Notes under the pieces: model-generated
Databases searched by the model: none
What the model was told of the DNA's origin: nothing
The model's input: the letters and a program-made list of their open reading frames with translations, nothing else
NCBI GenBank assembly: GCA_025766275.1
Contig: JAFKAC010000008.1
Span: 310,001 to 374,000 of the forward strand
Source: Lactarius indigo
Lineage: Eukaryota > Basidiomycota > Agaricomycetes > Russulales > Russulaceae
Direction of reading: 5' to 3'
Length of the DNA stretch: 64,000 bases
Made by a program: the position numbers and the translations under genes
In this document: positions 24,533 through 36,695 of the stretch, one piece after another
How positions within the stretch are numbered: position 1 is the first letter of the stretch
How the letters are laid out: the number at the start of each line of letters is the position of its first letter

Positions 24533-26711
24533 ATGAAGGATTCGCTGGGCGTCGTCTATGTGCGTATCTGGCTGGCGTACCATTTCGTCCTCAACTCTGG
24601 ATCGCTCGTATATAGGTGGACTACGAGGTGGGGGACAAACGGGATCCTGTTAATTTCTCGCAGGAGCGGAAATGGGTCATGACTCTCGTGGCTTGTCTCT
24701 TCACCGGTGTATCTGGTATGTGCTGTCTCTATTCCCTGGATATTTTGATAGGAACTTTGACGTTCGCCCTCCTCAGCCTCCGCTCCTTCGTCGTACAACT
24801 TTGGCTTTCCCTCCATGACTCGGGATCTAAATTGCACAGACTTCCAAGCAACGATCGGCTTCTCCGTATTCCCACTTGGCTTTGCGCTAACTCCACTCTT
24901 TACCGCTCCTTTCAGCGAGGAATTTGGCAGAAGACCTCTTTACCTCGTCTCGGGTGTTGGGTTTTTAGCGATGCATATCCTGCTTGCTTCGTACGATGTC
25001 CCTACATCACATGTTTCCGTGCTGACTGGCCGGACCGGCATTAGGGCCAAAAATATTGACACTGTCATCATTGCGCGACTTCTGGGAGGCGCCTTCGGTT
25101 CGACCGGCGCAACGATGGTGGGAGGAACTATTGCCGACATATGGCAGCCAAAACAGTGCGTCATCACCGATCCACGTCCATTTATGGGAACATAGTGTCT
25201 GAACTAGATTTGATACTGTAGGCGCGGCCTTCCCATGTCGATATTTGCACTTTCTGCCATTGGTGGGACTGGACTCGGCCCCGTTGGAGGCGCCTGGATT
25301 GAGGCCAATTCCCACCTTCAATGGCGCTGGATCCAGTGGTTCCAGGCTATGTACGCCCGGTCGTTCTAGCTCTCGCTTTCTTAACTTAGTCGCTCTCCCA
25401 GAGCGGCGGGAATTGTGTTGGTTGCACTGGTTTTATTGATGAGGGAGACACGCACATCGGTGGTTTTGACCAACATAGCAAAAGATATACGCAAACAAAC
25501 CGGAAACGAACAGTACATGGCCCGTGTTGAGCTTGAGAAACCAAGCTTGAAGTCGCTTCTCATAGTATCCTGTACGAGACCATTATGTGAGTGCTTTCTT
25601 GTCCTCTCGAGAGATCGTACTTACCTATATGTTCTCAGACTTCTTAGTCACAGAACCAATTATCACCAGTATTAGTGTGCGACTTGGTTAATGCCGCTTC
25701 GTACCGGTGCTGATCTTCTCTGCAGTTATGGGTCGGTTTCGCTTGGGGAGTATATTATTGCATGATAGAGTGCGTTCCCAATCGTAACCCATTACAGCAA
25801 TACCTTGAACTCTTCACAGGTCTATCGCCCCTATATTCATTAGTGTTCATAACTTCAACATTGGGGAGACAGGCACGGTTTTCGTGGCCGCTTTGTGCGC
25901 CACTCGTTCGCCTCACGTTTGCGCAGTGTCCTTACATTCCCTTCGCAGCCTCGGCAGCCTCCTTGGATTCTGCTCTAACTTCCATCAAGAGCGTTTATAC
26001 CAGTAAGCGATCATCTGCACCCTAGCGGAGTAGCTGCAGCTGAGCGACAACCAACTTCAGGGAAAGTGTCAGAGAACGTGGTCCAGAAGCGCGTCTGACT
26101 TGGGCTCGCTTCGCTGGTATCATGTTTCCTGTGGGGATGTTCGTTTACGCATGGACTTCATTTTCTCGGGTACCCTGGGTTGCAATGACAATTGGCATCG
26201 TGGCATGTATCCGAAAATCGTAATTAGATGCCGAATCATAACTAACACTTGGCTAGATCTTTGTCTGGGCTACATTCATTATATATGTTGCTGCGTTTAC
26301 GTACCTCGCAGACTGGTTCGTCCCATTTCGTCGCACATCGTCATCAGTCTAACCTATAGTACAGTTATGGTACATACGCTTCGTCGGCCATAGCAGCCCA
26401 GAGCTTATTTCGTAAGTTGGCTCGAAATTGTTCAGTACGACTCGAACCTAACGCAATGTTTTGAGGTAATCTACTCGGCATGGCATTTCCGTTATTCACA
26501 AAACAGATGTTTGCCACGTTGACGTATCAGTGGGGAAACACGTTGTTCGGCTTTATAGCTCTTATAATGGTCCCCCTTCCCTGGGTGCGTGTACTTTGAC
26601 GTGCGTGAGGCCACATGTACCGATAATGACCCGTGGGTTCAGATCCTCTTCTACTATGGGCCCGTCATCCGGGCGCGCAGCAAGATTTCTCAGCGTACGA
26701 TGGAGCAGTAA
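24533..26711 (+). CDS. MFS multidrug-type transporter (DHA1 family)
   Basis: It looks broken in raw frames, but fourteen exons join in frame: 24533-24559, 24616-24715, 24777-24990, 25045-25155, 25222-25350, 25402-25586, 25639-25676, 25726-25769, 25820-26002, 26061-26199, 26257-26315, 26365-26411, 26466-26584, 26643-26711 (487 aa). Typical drug:H+ antiporter phrases appear in order: VDYEVGDKRDPVNFS, FTAPFSEEFGRRPLY, ARLLGGAFGSTGATMVGGT, GTGLGPVGGAWIE, RETRTSVVL, AWGVYYCMIE, FNIGETGTVF, and YGTYASSAIAAQSLFRN near the end. Twelve membrane segments are expected. The exon 10 donor may be GTGGCA or a GC donor three bases later. The first exon is short and starts directly after a stop, so further upstream exons remain possible. 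Confidence 0.85.
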
Positions 26712-26952
26712 TCATATAGCTATCACCACTATACAGTAGCCTAGTAAAGTTTGATGATCAGTTGACGATCAGTCGACGATTGTACCTCTACGACCACGTG
26801 ACACGGTTAAACCTCGTTGCTTAATTACCGCCCTCGTTTTGTTGTTGCTACTCTCGAGTGACTTCACGACCGCAACGACTCTCTATACTTTGAGTGTGTT
26901 CACGATAATCATGCTTTTCCCCTTCACGTTCAACATTTCTGTGCCCGGCATC

Positions 26953-28561
26953 ATGAATCCCTTCAACAGCAAGTCCACTGATCCACCAAACGAGACCGGC
27001 AATTCCCCCGCACCGGCTGCATCTGTCATTATAAACAATGTCCAGGAAAAGCGATGGCTTGCCGTGCGCCGCCCACATCCATCTACCCTCCCACCACCAG
27101 TGCCCCTCGCTCGAAAGAGAGGGTGGCAGCCTTCTAGCCCTGAGCCAAGTCCCCCGGCCGCTGTCACTATGTCTACCCGTGGCCACCTTAACGTCCCTTC
27201 TAAATACCGCGATTTCACTGTCACACCGGAGGCAAGGGAGGAAGAAGAGGAAATGGAAGCCGGTAAGTTCCCGCTCATCTCACGGATCCCGCATACATTC
27301 CGTCGTTGTATCAAAACGCGTCTTGGCGTCTACGTGCAAGCATGTCATTTTTACGCTAACAGGGGCTGCCATCATAAAACGCACGTGCCACGTGTATTCA
27401 ATGCTCTTTGCTCATGGCCTCCATGTGTATGCGGTGCATGCTCGTCGCCCTCCTATATAGTCTCGCACTATCATGCCCTGTTCTAGGACTCATGCTTATC
27501 TCTTTTCTTCTCTGCGTAGAACTTCCTCCTGCGAAGCGGCGGCGCACGTTCGCAGGTACCATTGTTACTGGTGCGGTGAATGCGGCCCTTATCGGGACTG
27601 CTGTTGGCCTCACCGTTTATCGTTTGTACGTCTTTTCACGCGCATGAGTTCGACCAAAAGTTTGATGTCCTTGTCAGATGGAGGGATCGGGGTAGGGCCC
27701 CCGAGCTGGAACCTCCTCCATATGAGCAGGGTGACTGGGTCCCCTCTGAAGTCTGTGTTTCTTATCTTTCTATTAATTTTTTTCTTTTCTGAACATGCCT
27801 ATCTCAACAGCCCGAAGATGCTTCCCCTCCCACTACCGCTACAACCCCAACCCCACGCAGCAAAAGAACTCGTACCGTTCCCAATACAGTGCGGCGGGGC
27901 ACTAATCGCCACCGGAAGGCACGGAGCCAGACAAAACTGCCCGTGGGTTCTCCTCGGCTCAGCCGCCATCCGTCACCACATCGCCCGATCCAGCCTGAAT
28001 TTGACTTTGGGAGTCAAGTGGACCAAGGTGACGAACTCGAGGATAGGGTGGGTATTATACTTGTCCCTTCATGACATAATGTTGACAGCGGGATGTCAGA
28101 TGGACTGGATGGGTGATCGCCTTGCCCGGCTCATTGAAGATGGCAAGAAGGCGCTCGGCAAAGAAGTCGTTATAATGTCCGAAGCACAAGAGGACGAGGA
28201 GGACGATGGCAGCGGAAACTGGGAAGAGGAAACTAAGCTCGGCACCTCGTCTGGTCGGGCGTCGCGATCAGGTTCCATCCGCCGCAAAGACAAGTCTCAA
28301 GCCCTAGGCTTCACTTCATACGCATCGCCACTCGTTTCCCCACCTCCGACCGCGTCCCCACGGCGGCAGCAGTTCTCGACTCTACTTTCCTCCCATTCCA
28401 CTTCTGCGCTCCCCATTCCTGGTCGTTCCACTCACCCTACTTCTGCCGACACCGTGCAGCCGTATCACAGCTACCGCGGAGACGAGCTTCAGTGGCAAAG
28501 CCCTGAACTTCGGGAGAGTATGGAGCGCGCCAGGGCAGCATATCTTCGGGATCGCCAATAA
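26953..28561 (+). CDS. Single-pass membrane protein of unknown function
   Basis: Not recognised as a named family. Exons 26953-27262, 27520-27625, 27678-27750, 27811-28047, 28100-28561 join in frame (395 aa). One membrane helix lies at about residues 115-137 (GTIVTGAVNAALIGTAVGLTV), preceded by AKRRR. Ahead of it is a Pro/Ser-rich tail with an acidic EEEEEM run. Behind it are basic and Ser/Pro-rich linkers, a helical MDWMGDRLARLIEDGKKALG segment and a Ser-rich C-terminus. Intron 1 is 257 nt, long for this genome, and contains two adjacent CACGTG boxes (27382-27387, 27389-27394). The frame is open to 26839, so the start could lie earlier. Confidence 0.65.
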
Positions 28562-28898
28562 CCGAACTTTGAGTTGGGGTTCAAGGGTGCTTTTCTTTTT
28601 CTTGGGTGTACGAGGGCAATGGAAGCAAGGTGGGGATGTTTTACGAACTGTTAGCTGTTAGACCTATCACCGTAATTATTGTGCACACAACTGTTTTTTT
28701 ATACTTTCATTTGTCATTGCTAGTAGCTATTTAGTTCCATCCATTATATCATCTCATCAACTTGTGATCACGGGCCGGGGTTGCACAACACAATACACTG
28801 CATACACGCGCTACACTCTCGTCACTTTCCTTTGCAACTTGATCGAGCTTTTCACAGCTCCAACTCACCCGCTCTGGTGATCACCCGAGTCTCTGGCC
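28562..28898. other. Intergenic, promoter of the RabGAP gene
   Basis: No coding sequence seen. Pyrimidine-rich stretches lead up to the start codon at 28899. Confidence 0.5.
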
Positions 28899-31800
28899 AT
28901 GAGCACCATATCTGCACAGCTCAGGAATCTCAAGGAGCCTGATCGCGACGAGCAATCCCTCCTCTTCTTTTCGATTCCACCCAGCCACAACAAAGGGGGT
29001 GGAACGAGTGAGAACAGCGTTGAAGACGCTCAGCATAAAGTAGAAATCAATGCGGTGCTGAGTCTTGTCGCCGATGGCGCCGAAGACCCGTATGTGCGTA
29101 CCCTAGTATCCTGGGCGGCGGTCACGCGCGTTAAAGGGGAAGTTTAGGCTGGAAAGCTATATCTCTTCCCCCCCTATCTCGCGTTTTCGAGCTTGGATAG
29201 AAAGTCTGTCAAATTTACGATCCCACTATGTACAGTGCGGAGAGTCGAGCGACTGAACGCACGCGCCGGTATCTATGCGCTCAGTCTGTTGCTCTGGCAC
29301 GGCATGAAGATAGTGCGCGTTTTAATCGAGTCCTACCACTTCCTGCGGCTCACAGTCCCTCTGCAGGTCGTTCAATTGACCTCACTCCGTCCAGCCGCGG
29401 ATCACTTCTGCGCTGTCTTGAGCACGGCGCTCAAGGCTGAGCTTCAAGCGGGCAAAATGAAGTCTGTGAAGCCGTTCTCCAAGACGTGCTACTCGGAAAA
29501 CTTGGTCTTGGACACTTCACCCGTCGCTGACAATGAGCGAGAAGACGGAAGTTTGATTGACCGCGGCGAGAAGAACGGCGAAGGACACACGCCCGCGTTT
29601 CACGGCGGGCTGGGCTTGAGGTTCAAGTTCCCTGGGGACCCGAAGAAGTACGTGCTACGCCTACTTCTAGACAATAAACTTACAATCTCGGAGGCTTCGG
29701 GAGGCGTCCAAAACGAAGCTATGGACGAACTATTTCAAGGGTAGGACATACATCGCGCCTGCTCCCCTTTTTACGCGACCCTGACCCGCTTGTAGCTCAT
29801 GGCCGCCATCTTACTCTCATCCGCTATCCCCAGGCGACGCGCTTCGTACAAGTCGGTCTTCCAAATCGCTTACGCGGTGAGATGTGGGAGACACTCTCCG
29901 GTTCCATCTACCTCCGTTTCGCGAACCCCGGGCGGTATGAACAGATCCTTGAAGAAAACAAGGGTCGTATCAGCACTAGCACTGAGGATATCGAGAAGGA
30001 CCTTCATCGGAGTCTGCCAGAGTTCCCGGCGTACCAGTCTGAAGAGGGCATTGGTGCACTCCGGAGAGTACTGCAGGCGTATTCATTCAATAAGCCTGAG
30101 ACAGGATACTGCCAAGTGAGTCGCCTTGGTGCGCTTTCGATGCGTTTTAGCCTGATAATCCATAATAGGCGATGAACATACTCGCTGCTGCTATTCTCAT
30201 GTAGGATTTGCTCCTCCTGCCTTGTATACTTCCTGACGCAATTGCAGTTACATGTCGGAGGAGCAGGCTTTCTGGTTATTAGATGTCGTCTGCGACCGTC
30301 TATTGCCTGGGTACTATAGGTATGGTAACCTCCAGTCGAAGTGTTCCTCACCGGTTCAATTGCAGGCAATAGTCCATCTATGCATGGTACTCTCCTTGAC
30401 CAACGGGTATTCGAGTCCCTGGTGACACGATGCTTGCCTATGATCCACAACCATTTCCAGGAAGTGGACGTTCAGTTATCAGTGGCGTCGCTGCCTTGGT
30501 TCTTGAGTTTGTTCGTATCTCGAATATGCCTTCGTCTCGAGGCAGTGCTGACATCTGGTGGGTAGGTACATCAATAGTATGCCAATGGTCTTTGCATTCC
30601 GAGTAGTGGACTGCTTCTTCTGTATGGGCCCTAAGGTCCTGTTTCAAGTCGGGTGAGCACGCTTGATTTTCGCGACTATATGCCGTCTTAAGCTTGAATT
30701 TGTAGGCTCGGTTCGTGTTACCTATCAGTTCTCTGCTTCAGTGATGACTCAACGGACTTCTTCCAGCTATTTTGAAGATCAACGGAGAAAAGCTTTTACA
30801 GATCCAGGATGACGGGCAGTTCATCCAGTAAGCTCAACATATTTTAAGGCGGACACGATTTGTTAAACGAACCCCCATCCTAGCCTCATGAGAGATTACT
30901 TCTCTTCTCTTGGTGAATCTGCACACCCTCATTCATCAGACCCCCGTGCTCGTGCTATCACAAAATTTCAAGAGCTATTGTTGGTTTCTTTCCGCGAATT
31001 TGCCGTCATCACCGAACACACCATTTTCGACGAGCGACGGCGCTTCCGCAACGAGATCATTTCTAGCATCGAGTCATTCTCCAAACGTGCCGCCGTCCGA
31101 AATCTCAGGACTTTCGAGAGGTTTAGCAAGGAACAGGTCGGGTTGATCTATGACGCTCTCTTCAAAGCCGTATGCGTCGAACCGCCACCGGCCCCATTGC
31201 CTCCGCCAATGTCACTATTGACTACCAAGGATGCCGTCGAAGAAAGACCAGAGACGAGGATTGGACTTGAGACGTTTAGGCTGTTCTTGAGCGAGATCGT
31301 TACCTGGGCTCGAGATGAGAAAATAGTCACGAACGGCTTCCAGGTGCGCTTTGCAAATTCTGTGGCGGAAACATTGTTAAGTTGGCATACTCTACCCACA
31401 GCAACGAGTTGACCGCGATGTAGCAGATCACGAACTAATAGATCGCCTATTTGTCTTTTGGGACTATTCGCGTCGCGGTGCATTATCCTTCCAGGTAGGT
31501 GACATTCCGACCGTCTCGGATATGATATTTACGTCCTGGCGCAGGATCTTGTGACTGGTCTTGATGGCATTATCCTCAACGATCTCATGGATAATATCGA
31601 GTGGTTTTTCAATTTGCATGACAAGAATAAGGATGGGTTTTTGACCAAGGATGAGGTGTTAACCATTTCTGAGTCATTGCTGGTATGTAAGTCTCGTCAC
31701 AGAAGGGCGCCAATCCTGGTTCTTAATTCCGTCAGTTTATATTCCGGTTTGAAATCGGCGACGCGTACCTCGGGGCTGTCAGCCGATTCATGTCCAACGC

Positions 31801-32718
31801 GTTCGAATATGGTGACGCCCTCTTACCCCGACCCGAAGGAGCAGACGAAGACGCCCCGAACGCCCCAGATAGAGACCAACCAGCCCTACCTCAGTCTCGC
31901 CACGTTCCGCATGGTCGTCCTCGCCGACGAGGTTCTCGAATCCTTCTTCGAAACCGACCTCTCTGCGTCCTTCCGTCTCGAGCCCGTCCCACTCATGGAG
32001 CTCCCGCCGTCCAACAGCGGCTTCCTCGGCGGCCTCTGGTCGAACATCGCGACCGACACCAACGTAAAGCTGTTCCACAAGCTCAGCGACGAAGTCGGGA
32101 AAACGATCGGTAGGCACCAGGTCATCCACCGGCCCTCCATCGGCCGGTACACGTCCATCGAGGACACGCGTCCGCGCGAGTCACTCCTCACGCCTGCCAT
32201 GCGTGCCCCCACCCTCGGGAACCACGTCCTCCGCTGAAGGTGGCGCCGCTGCGGAGACGACAGCCGGCGATCGAGCCTCATGCCCCTCCTGACGCGCGCA
32301 ATGCCCTTGCCGCCGGATCCGACGTCGCCGGCCGGCATCGACCCACTCGCGCAAGCGACGATCGCGGCGAATGCGTTGATGGAGCGCACGCCGTTCGCGA
32401 TCGACGACGCAGGGGATGACGAGGACGAAGATGACGACGAGGACGAGGATGACGATGAAGAGACAGGGTACGACGACGACGACGTTCTGGACGAGGTGCG
32501 TTATATCGTTGCTTTTGTCTTTTGGACTTTGATCGCTTATTTTGGTGTGTTTCCGCAGGTGGACGCTTTCATCGAGGCGCACGACACAGGCGTCACGGAT
32601 GCAGACAGGGAAGGTCGCGAAAGGTAGGTGAAACGTGCTCTTAATTAAGATGCCGGTTGCTCATTGATCACTCCTCGCTCTCCTGTTCTTAGATCTGCGT
32701 GTGGCAGAACCATTGTAA
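28899..32718 (+). CDS. GRAM-TBC-EF-hand Rab GTPase-activating protein (MDR1/TBC1D9 type)
   Basis: Nineteen exons: 28899-29093, 29148-29312, 29367-29647, 29694-29740, 29796-30115, 30169-30200, 30248-30319, 30373-30510, 30566-30652, 30706-30710 (5 nt), 30767-30827, 30884-31343, 31402-31494, 31545-31682, 31736-31811, 31873-32202, 32257-32495, 32559-32613, 32693-32718; 939 aa. GRAM domain about 66-150 ([14 protein letters not shown]). TBC domain from about 250 with arginine finger R301 (IEKDLHR) and glutamine finger Q336 (YCQ), both present, so GAP activity is expected. EF-hand loop 678-689 is canonical ([12 protein letters not shown]). The C-terminus [24 protein letters not shown] segment and an acidic tail ending RVAEPL match homologues. 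The splice choices at 31812-31872 and 32203-32256 are inferred from frame and homology. Confidence 0.88.
30706..30710 (+). other. 5-nt microexon of the RabGAP gene
   Basis: GCTCG lies between an acceptor (…TTTGTAG) and a donor (GTTCGT). It is the only way found to join exon 9 (…FQV) to exon 11 (…[10 protein letters not shown]) in frame, and it restores the conserved FQVGLAILKING. Removing one large intron instead shifts the frame at once. Confidence 0.75.
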
Positions 32719-33007
32719 GACAACGACGAACAGTAGTTCTTTTTTCTTTCTTTTGATTCCTCTGTGGTGCATATTTAGATCGATGTTTTGCATGCGTCAT
32801 TCCTGTGTCGTCTTCGCGCATATCGTACTATACACTATCTCTGTACTACCACTCATCTCACAGCAGCAAGGATCATCCGAAATACAATCCAGTGTTTTTT
32901 CTGCAAGTAGCACTATGGATACACCAAGTTGAGTCTGCGGAGTCCGCGAGAAGACAACTGCAGAAGCCATCAAGAGGGAAAAAGAAAGATGGGCAGACAG
33001 TGTAGAT

Positions 33008-34546
<1,539 letters not shown>

Positions 34547-34615
34547 GTTTGTGTTGGTTAAGATCACGTATAAATTGACATTCGGCTACATAACTAAGCT
34601 CACTTGACCCCATCC
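34547..34615. promoter_or_regulatory. Compact divergent promoter, SWD3 and MRX8
   Basis: Only 69 bp separates the two start codons, so core promoters and 5'UTRs must overlap. No specific binding site is claimed. Confidence 0.4.
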
Positions 34616-35514
34616 ATGCCAGTGCGACTTGTAACGGCTGCATCTCAACGACTCGCACTCGCGAGTACATTCTCCCCGCACACCGCAGAGTTTGTCGCCG
34701 CGGCGGGTTCTGTGTTGTCCATCCCGCGTCTAGCGGGACTTCCAGAGGTAAAGAAGGCGGATTCCTTGTATAACCCTTGCTTGCTCAACGTACATTATTG
34801 AAAGGTTGTTGTAACAGGTGCGCCACGCGTGAAATTCACCCGTCTATGCCGTCGCTGAGTAGCAACCTGGGCAGGGCGTGCCAATGTAGGCAAGTCTACT
34901 CTCCTGAACGCGGTAATGAAGCGGAAGGCGTTGGTTGCTTCCAGCAAGAAACCGGTTCGTCTCATATCATACTTGCAGGGATTTTTGTATCACCTCACGC
35001 GTCAATTGTAGGGTCGCACTAAAACTCTAACGTTCTTCCGCATTGGACCAACACCAGGGAAGATCGTCCTGGTGGATGCACCTGGCTACGGCGAACGTGG
35101 CCGTCCAGAATGGGGCGAGCTTTTCAACCAATATCTGAAGACTCGTGCAGAGTAGGCCATTCTTATATGATCGTACGCTGTGGGCTCATTTCAGTCTGAG
35201 GTTATGTCGGGTGTACATACTATTGAACGCGAAACATGGGATCAACGGAGCGGACAAGGCCATGTTACAGGATTTGGATCAAAAGATTCAATCTGGATCG
35301 AGATGGACACTTCAAGGCCGTCATCACAAAGGCGGATCTCGTACCTCTCCATAGAGACACAACGATATCGAGTATCAAGCGCACTATATTCGAAAATGCA
35401 CCGACTTGTTTACCTCCCATCGTCACTGGGTCCCTTAAATCTACGTCTACCTCCGTAGGCGTCAATGACCTCAGAATGTCCGTCATGGAGGCTTGCGCTT
35501 TAGCACTTCGTTAA
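34616..35514 (+). CDS. MRX8: EngB/YihA-type GTPase, probably mitochondrial; one extra base
   Basis: Exons 34616-34747, 34805-34817 (13 nt), 34875-34954, 35012-35151, 35195-35514. G motifs: GRANVGKST (P-loop), DAPGYG (switch II), ITKAD (G4). The family N-terminal extension contains the leader-like MPVRLVTAASQRLALAS. EngB proteins help ribosome assembly; the yeast homologue Mrx8 is mitochondrial. One extra base at 35313-35316 (CAAG) shifts the frame inside the WTLQAVITKAD segment. Read as CAA or CAG (both Gln), it restores the frame, 227 aa. This is the same pattern as in the adjacent SWD3. It is convergent with the pirin gene (66 bp). Confidence 0.85.
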
Positions 35515-35580
35515 AAATCTACAATATTCTCTTTACATCATGCGAGGTCAACGTCGAAGAGCAATACCTCTGCCTTAGAG

Positions 35581-36514
35581 CTACCCAAGTTGGTCATCCT
35601 CAACTCCTCTCTCGGACTGGCAGTGCACGAATGCTCCGTCCCCTTCCTTCATCTCGACCGACTGGCCTCCAATTTCTACTCGCACATGCGCCCCCTTCCC
35701 CTCACCGTGATTGAAACCCGACGTCTGCACGACCTGCAAGTATGCCTTCCGCTCTCCTTCCTTTGAAGGCATCGCCCGGGAGATGGTCCGGTCAGGGGAC
35801 AAGACCGTCGCCCAAAATGCGACGTCTGACTGAACCGGTGTTGGTCCCTCTCCCTCTCGTTCTAAAGTTACTCCATCTGATCCAACAGGAGCGACCAGAA
35901 GCGCCCATTTGTCCTGCTTCTCGTCTTCTGTGAAGTGGCTGCGAATTTGTCACTTCACGCGAATTCTACTCGGCTCGTGTGATGCACGCTTACCGCGTAA
36001 AGTACCTCGGCTCCAGGGATCCCTTCCAGGGAAGCGTCCAAATCTGCACGAAATGTACGTCCTCACTCCCGTTGCAAACCTCACTGTGGCGGATACCCGT
36101 GCCAGCGGAGGTTAGTTGAATGTCTCCTCGTTTCAAGATTTCAACGTTATCCATGCTATCCTGACTGGCACACCGTATAGCAAACGCTCGATGAGATTCG
36201 TTGCTATCACTCACTGTTTGAGCTCTCCCCGAACCAAGTAAGAGAAGATCTCGAATTCCTGGTGGGAGTGAAACCCAAACCCGTTGCCAACCGTGACTCG
36301 GTCCTCGTTGATGACCCGTAACCGTCCGAATGATTCGTGGCCATCAGCGAGGTATTCCCTATGTAAGGAGATGCGTTGTTGAGTTGAAACCAACAGTAAT
36401 ACCATCGATCACCTACGGTGGCACGGCAAATGTGTACAGCGTTTGAAGCCACTCTTTTGGTTGGCCTCCTCCACGCTTTGCATTTCCCCGTAGTTCAATC
36501 TTCGTCGCAGTCAT
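35581..36514 (-). CDS. Pirin family cupin protein
   Basis: Exons (minus) 36514-36417, 36358-36215, 36164-35994, 35938-35581; 256 aa, all in frame. N-terminal cupin with metal-ligand pattern GFGFHSHQEFEIFSY (His-x-His-x3-Glu) and a later TGIRHSE His, then WTLPWKGSLEPRYFTR and a second, degenerate cupin. It is the YhhW-like subgroup of pirins. Known members include quercetin-cleaving enzymes and redox-sensing nuclear cofactors; the activity here cannot be told. No extra bases, unlike its two left neighbours. Confidence 0.88.
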
Positions 36515-36695
36515 TCTGTGAAGCGATTCTTGATGCCATTGTTCATGTCCGTGGGTTTCTTATAGCGTTGTATCAGACTATCAGTCATCCAAGTCCAGGT
36601 GTGGAAACCTCGTAATATGAGTTGTGTCAGGAATATACCAAATCAAGTAATGAGCGCTATGCGCACCCTTACGCACGCCAAAATCTTCATGACCA
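36515..36695. promoter_or_regulatory. Divergent promoter, pirin gene and RSA4
   Basis: 181 bp between divergent start codons; no coding sequence. Confidence 0.4.

Noticed and set aside
24533..26711. MFS transporter as a pseudogene (fragmented in all frames)
   Set aside because: Fourteen small exons with good splice sites join perfectly to a full-length protein with the expected ending.
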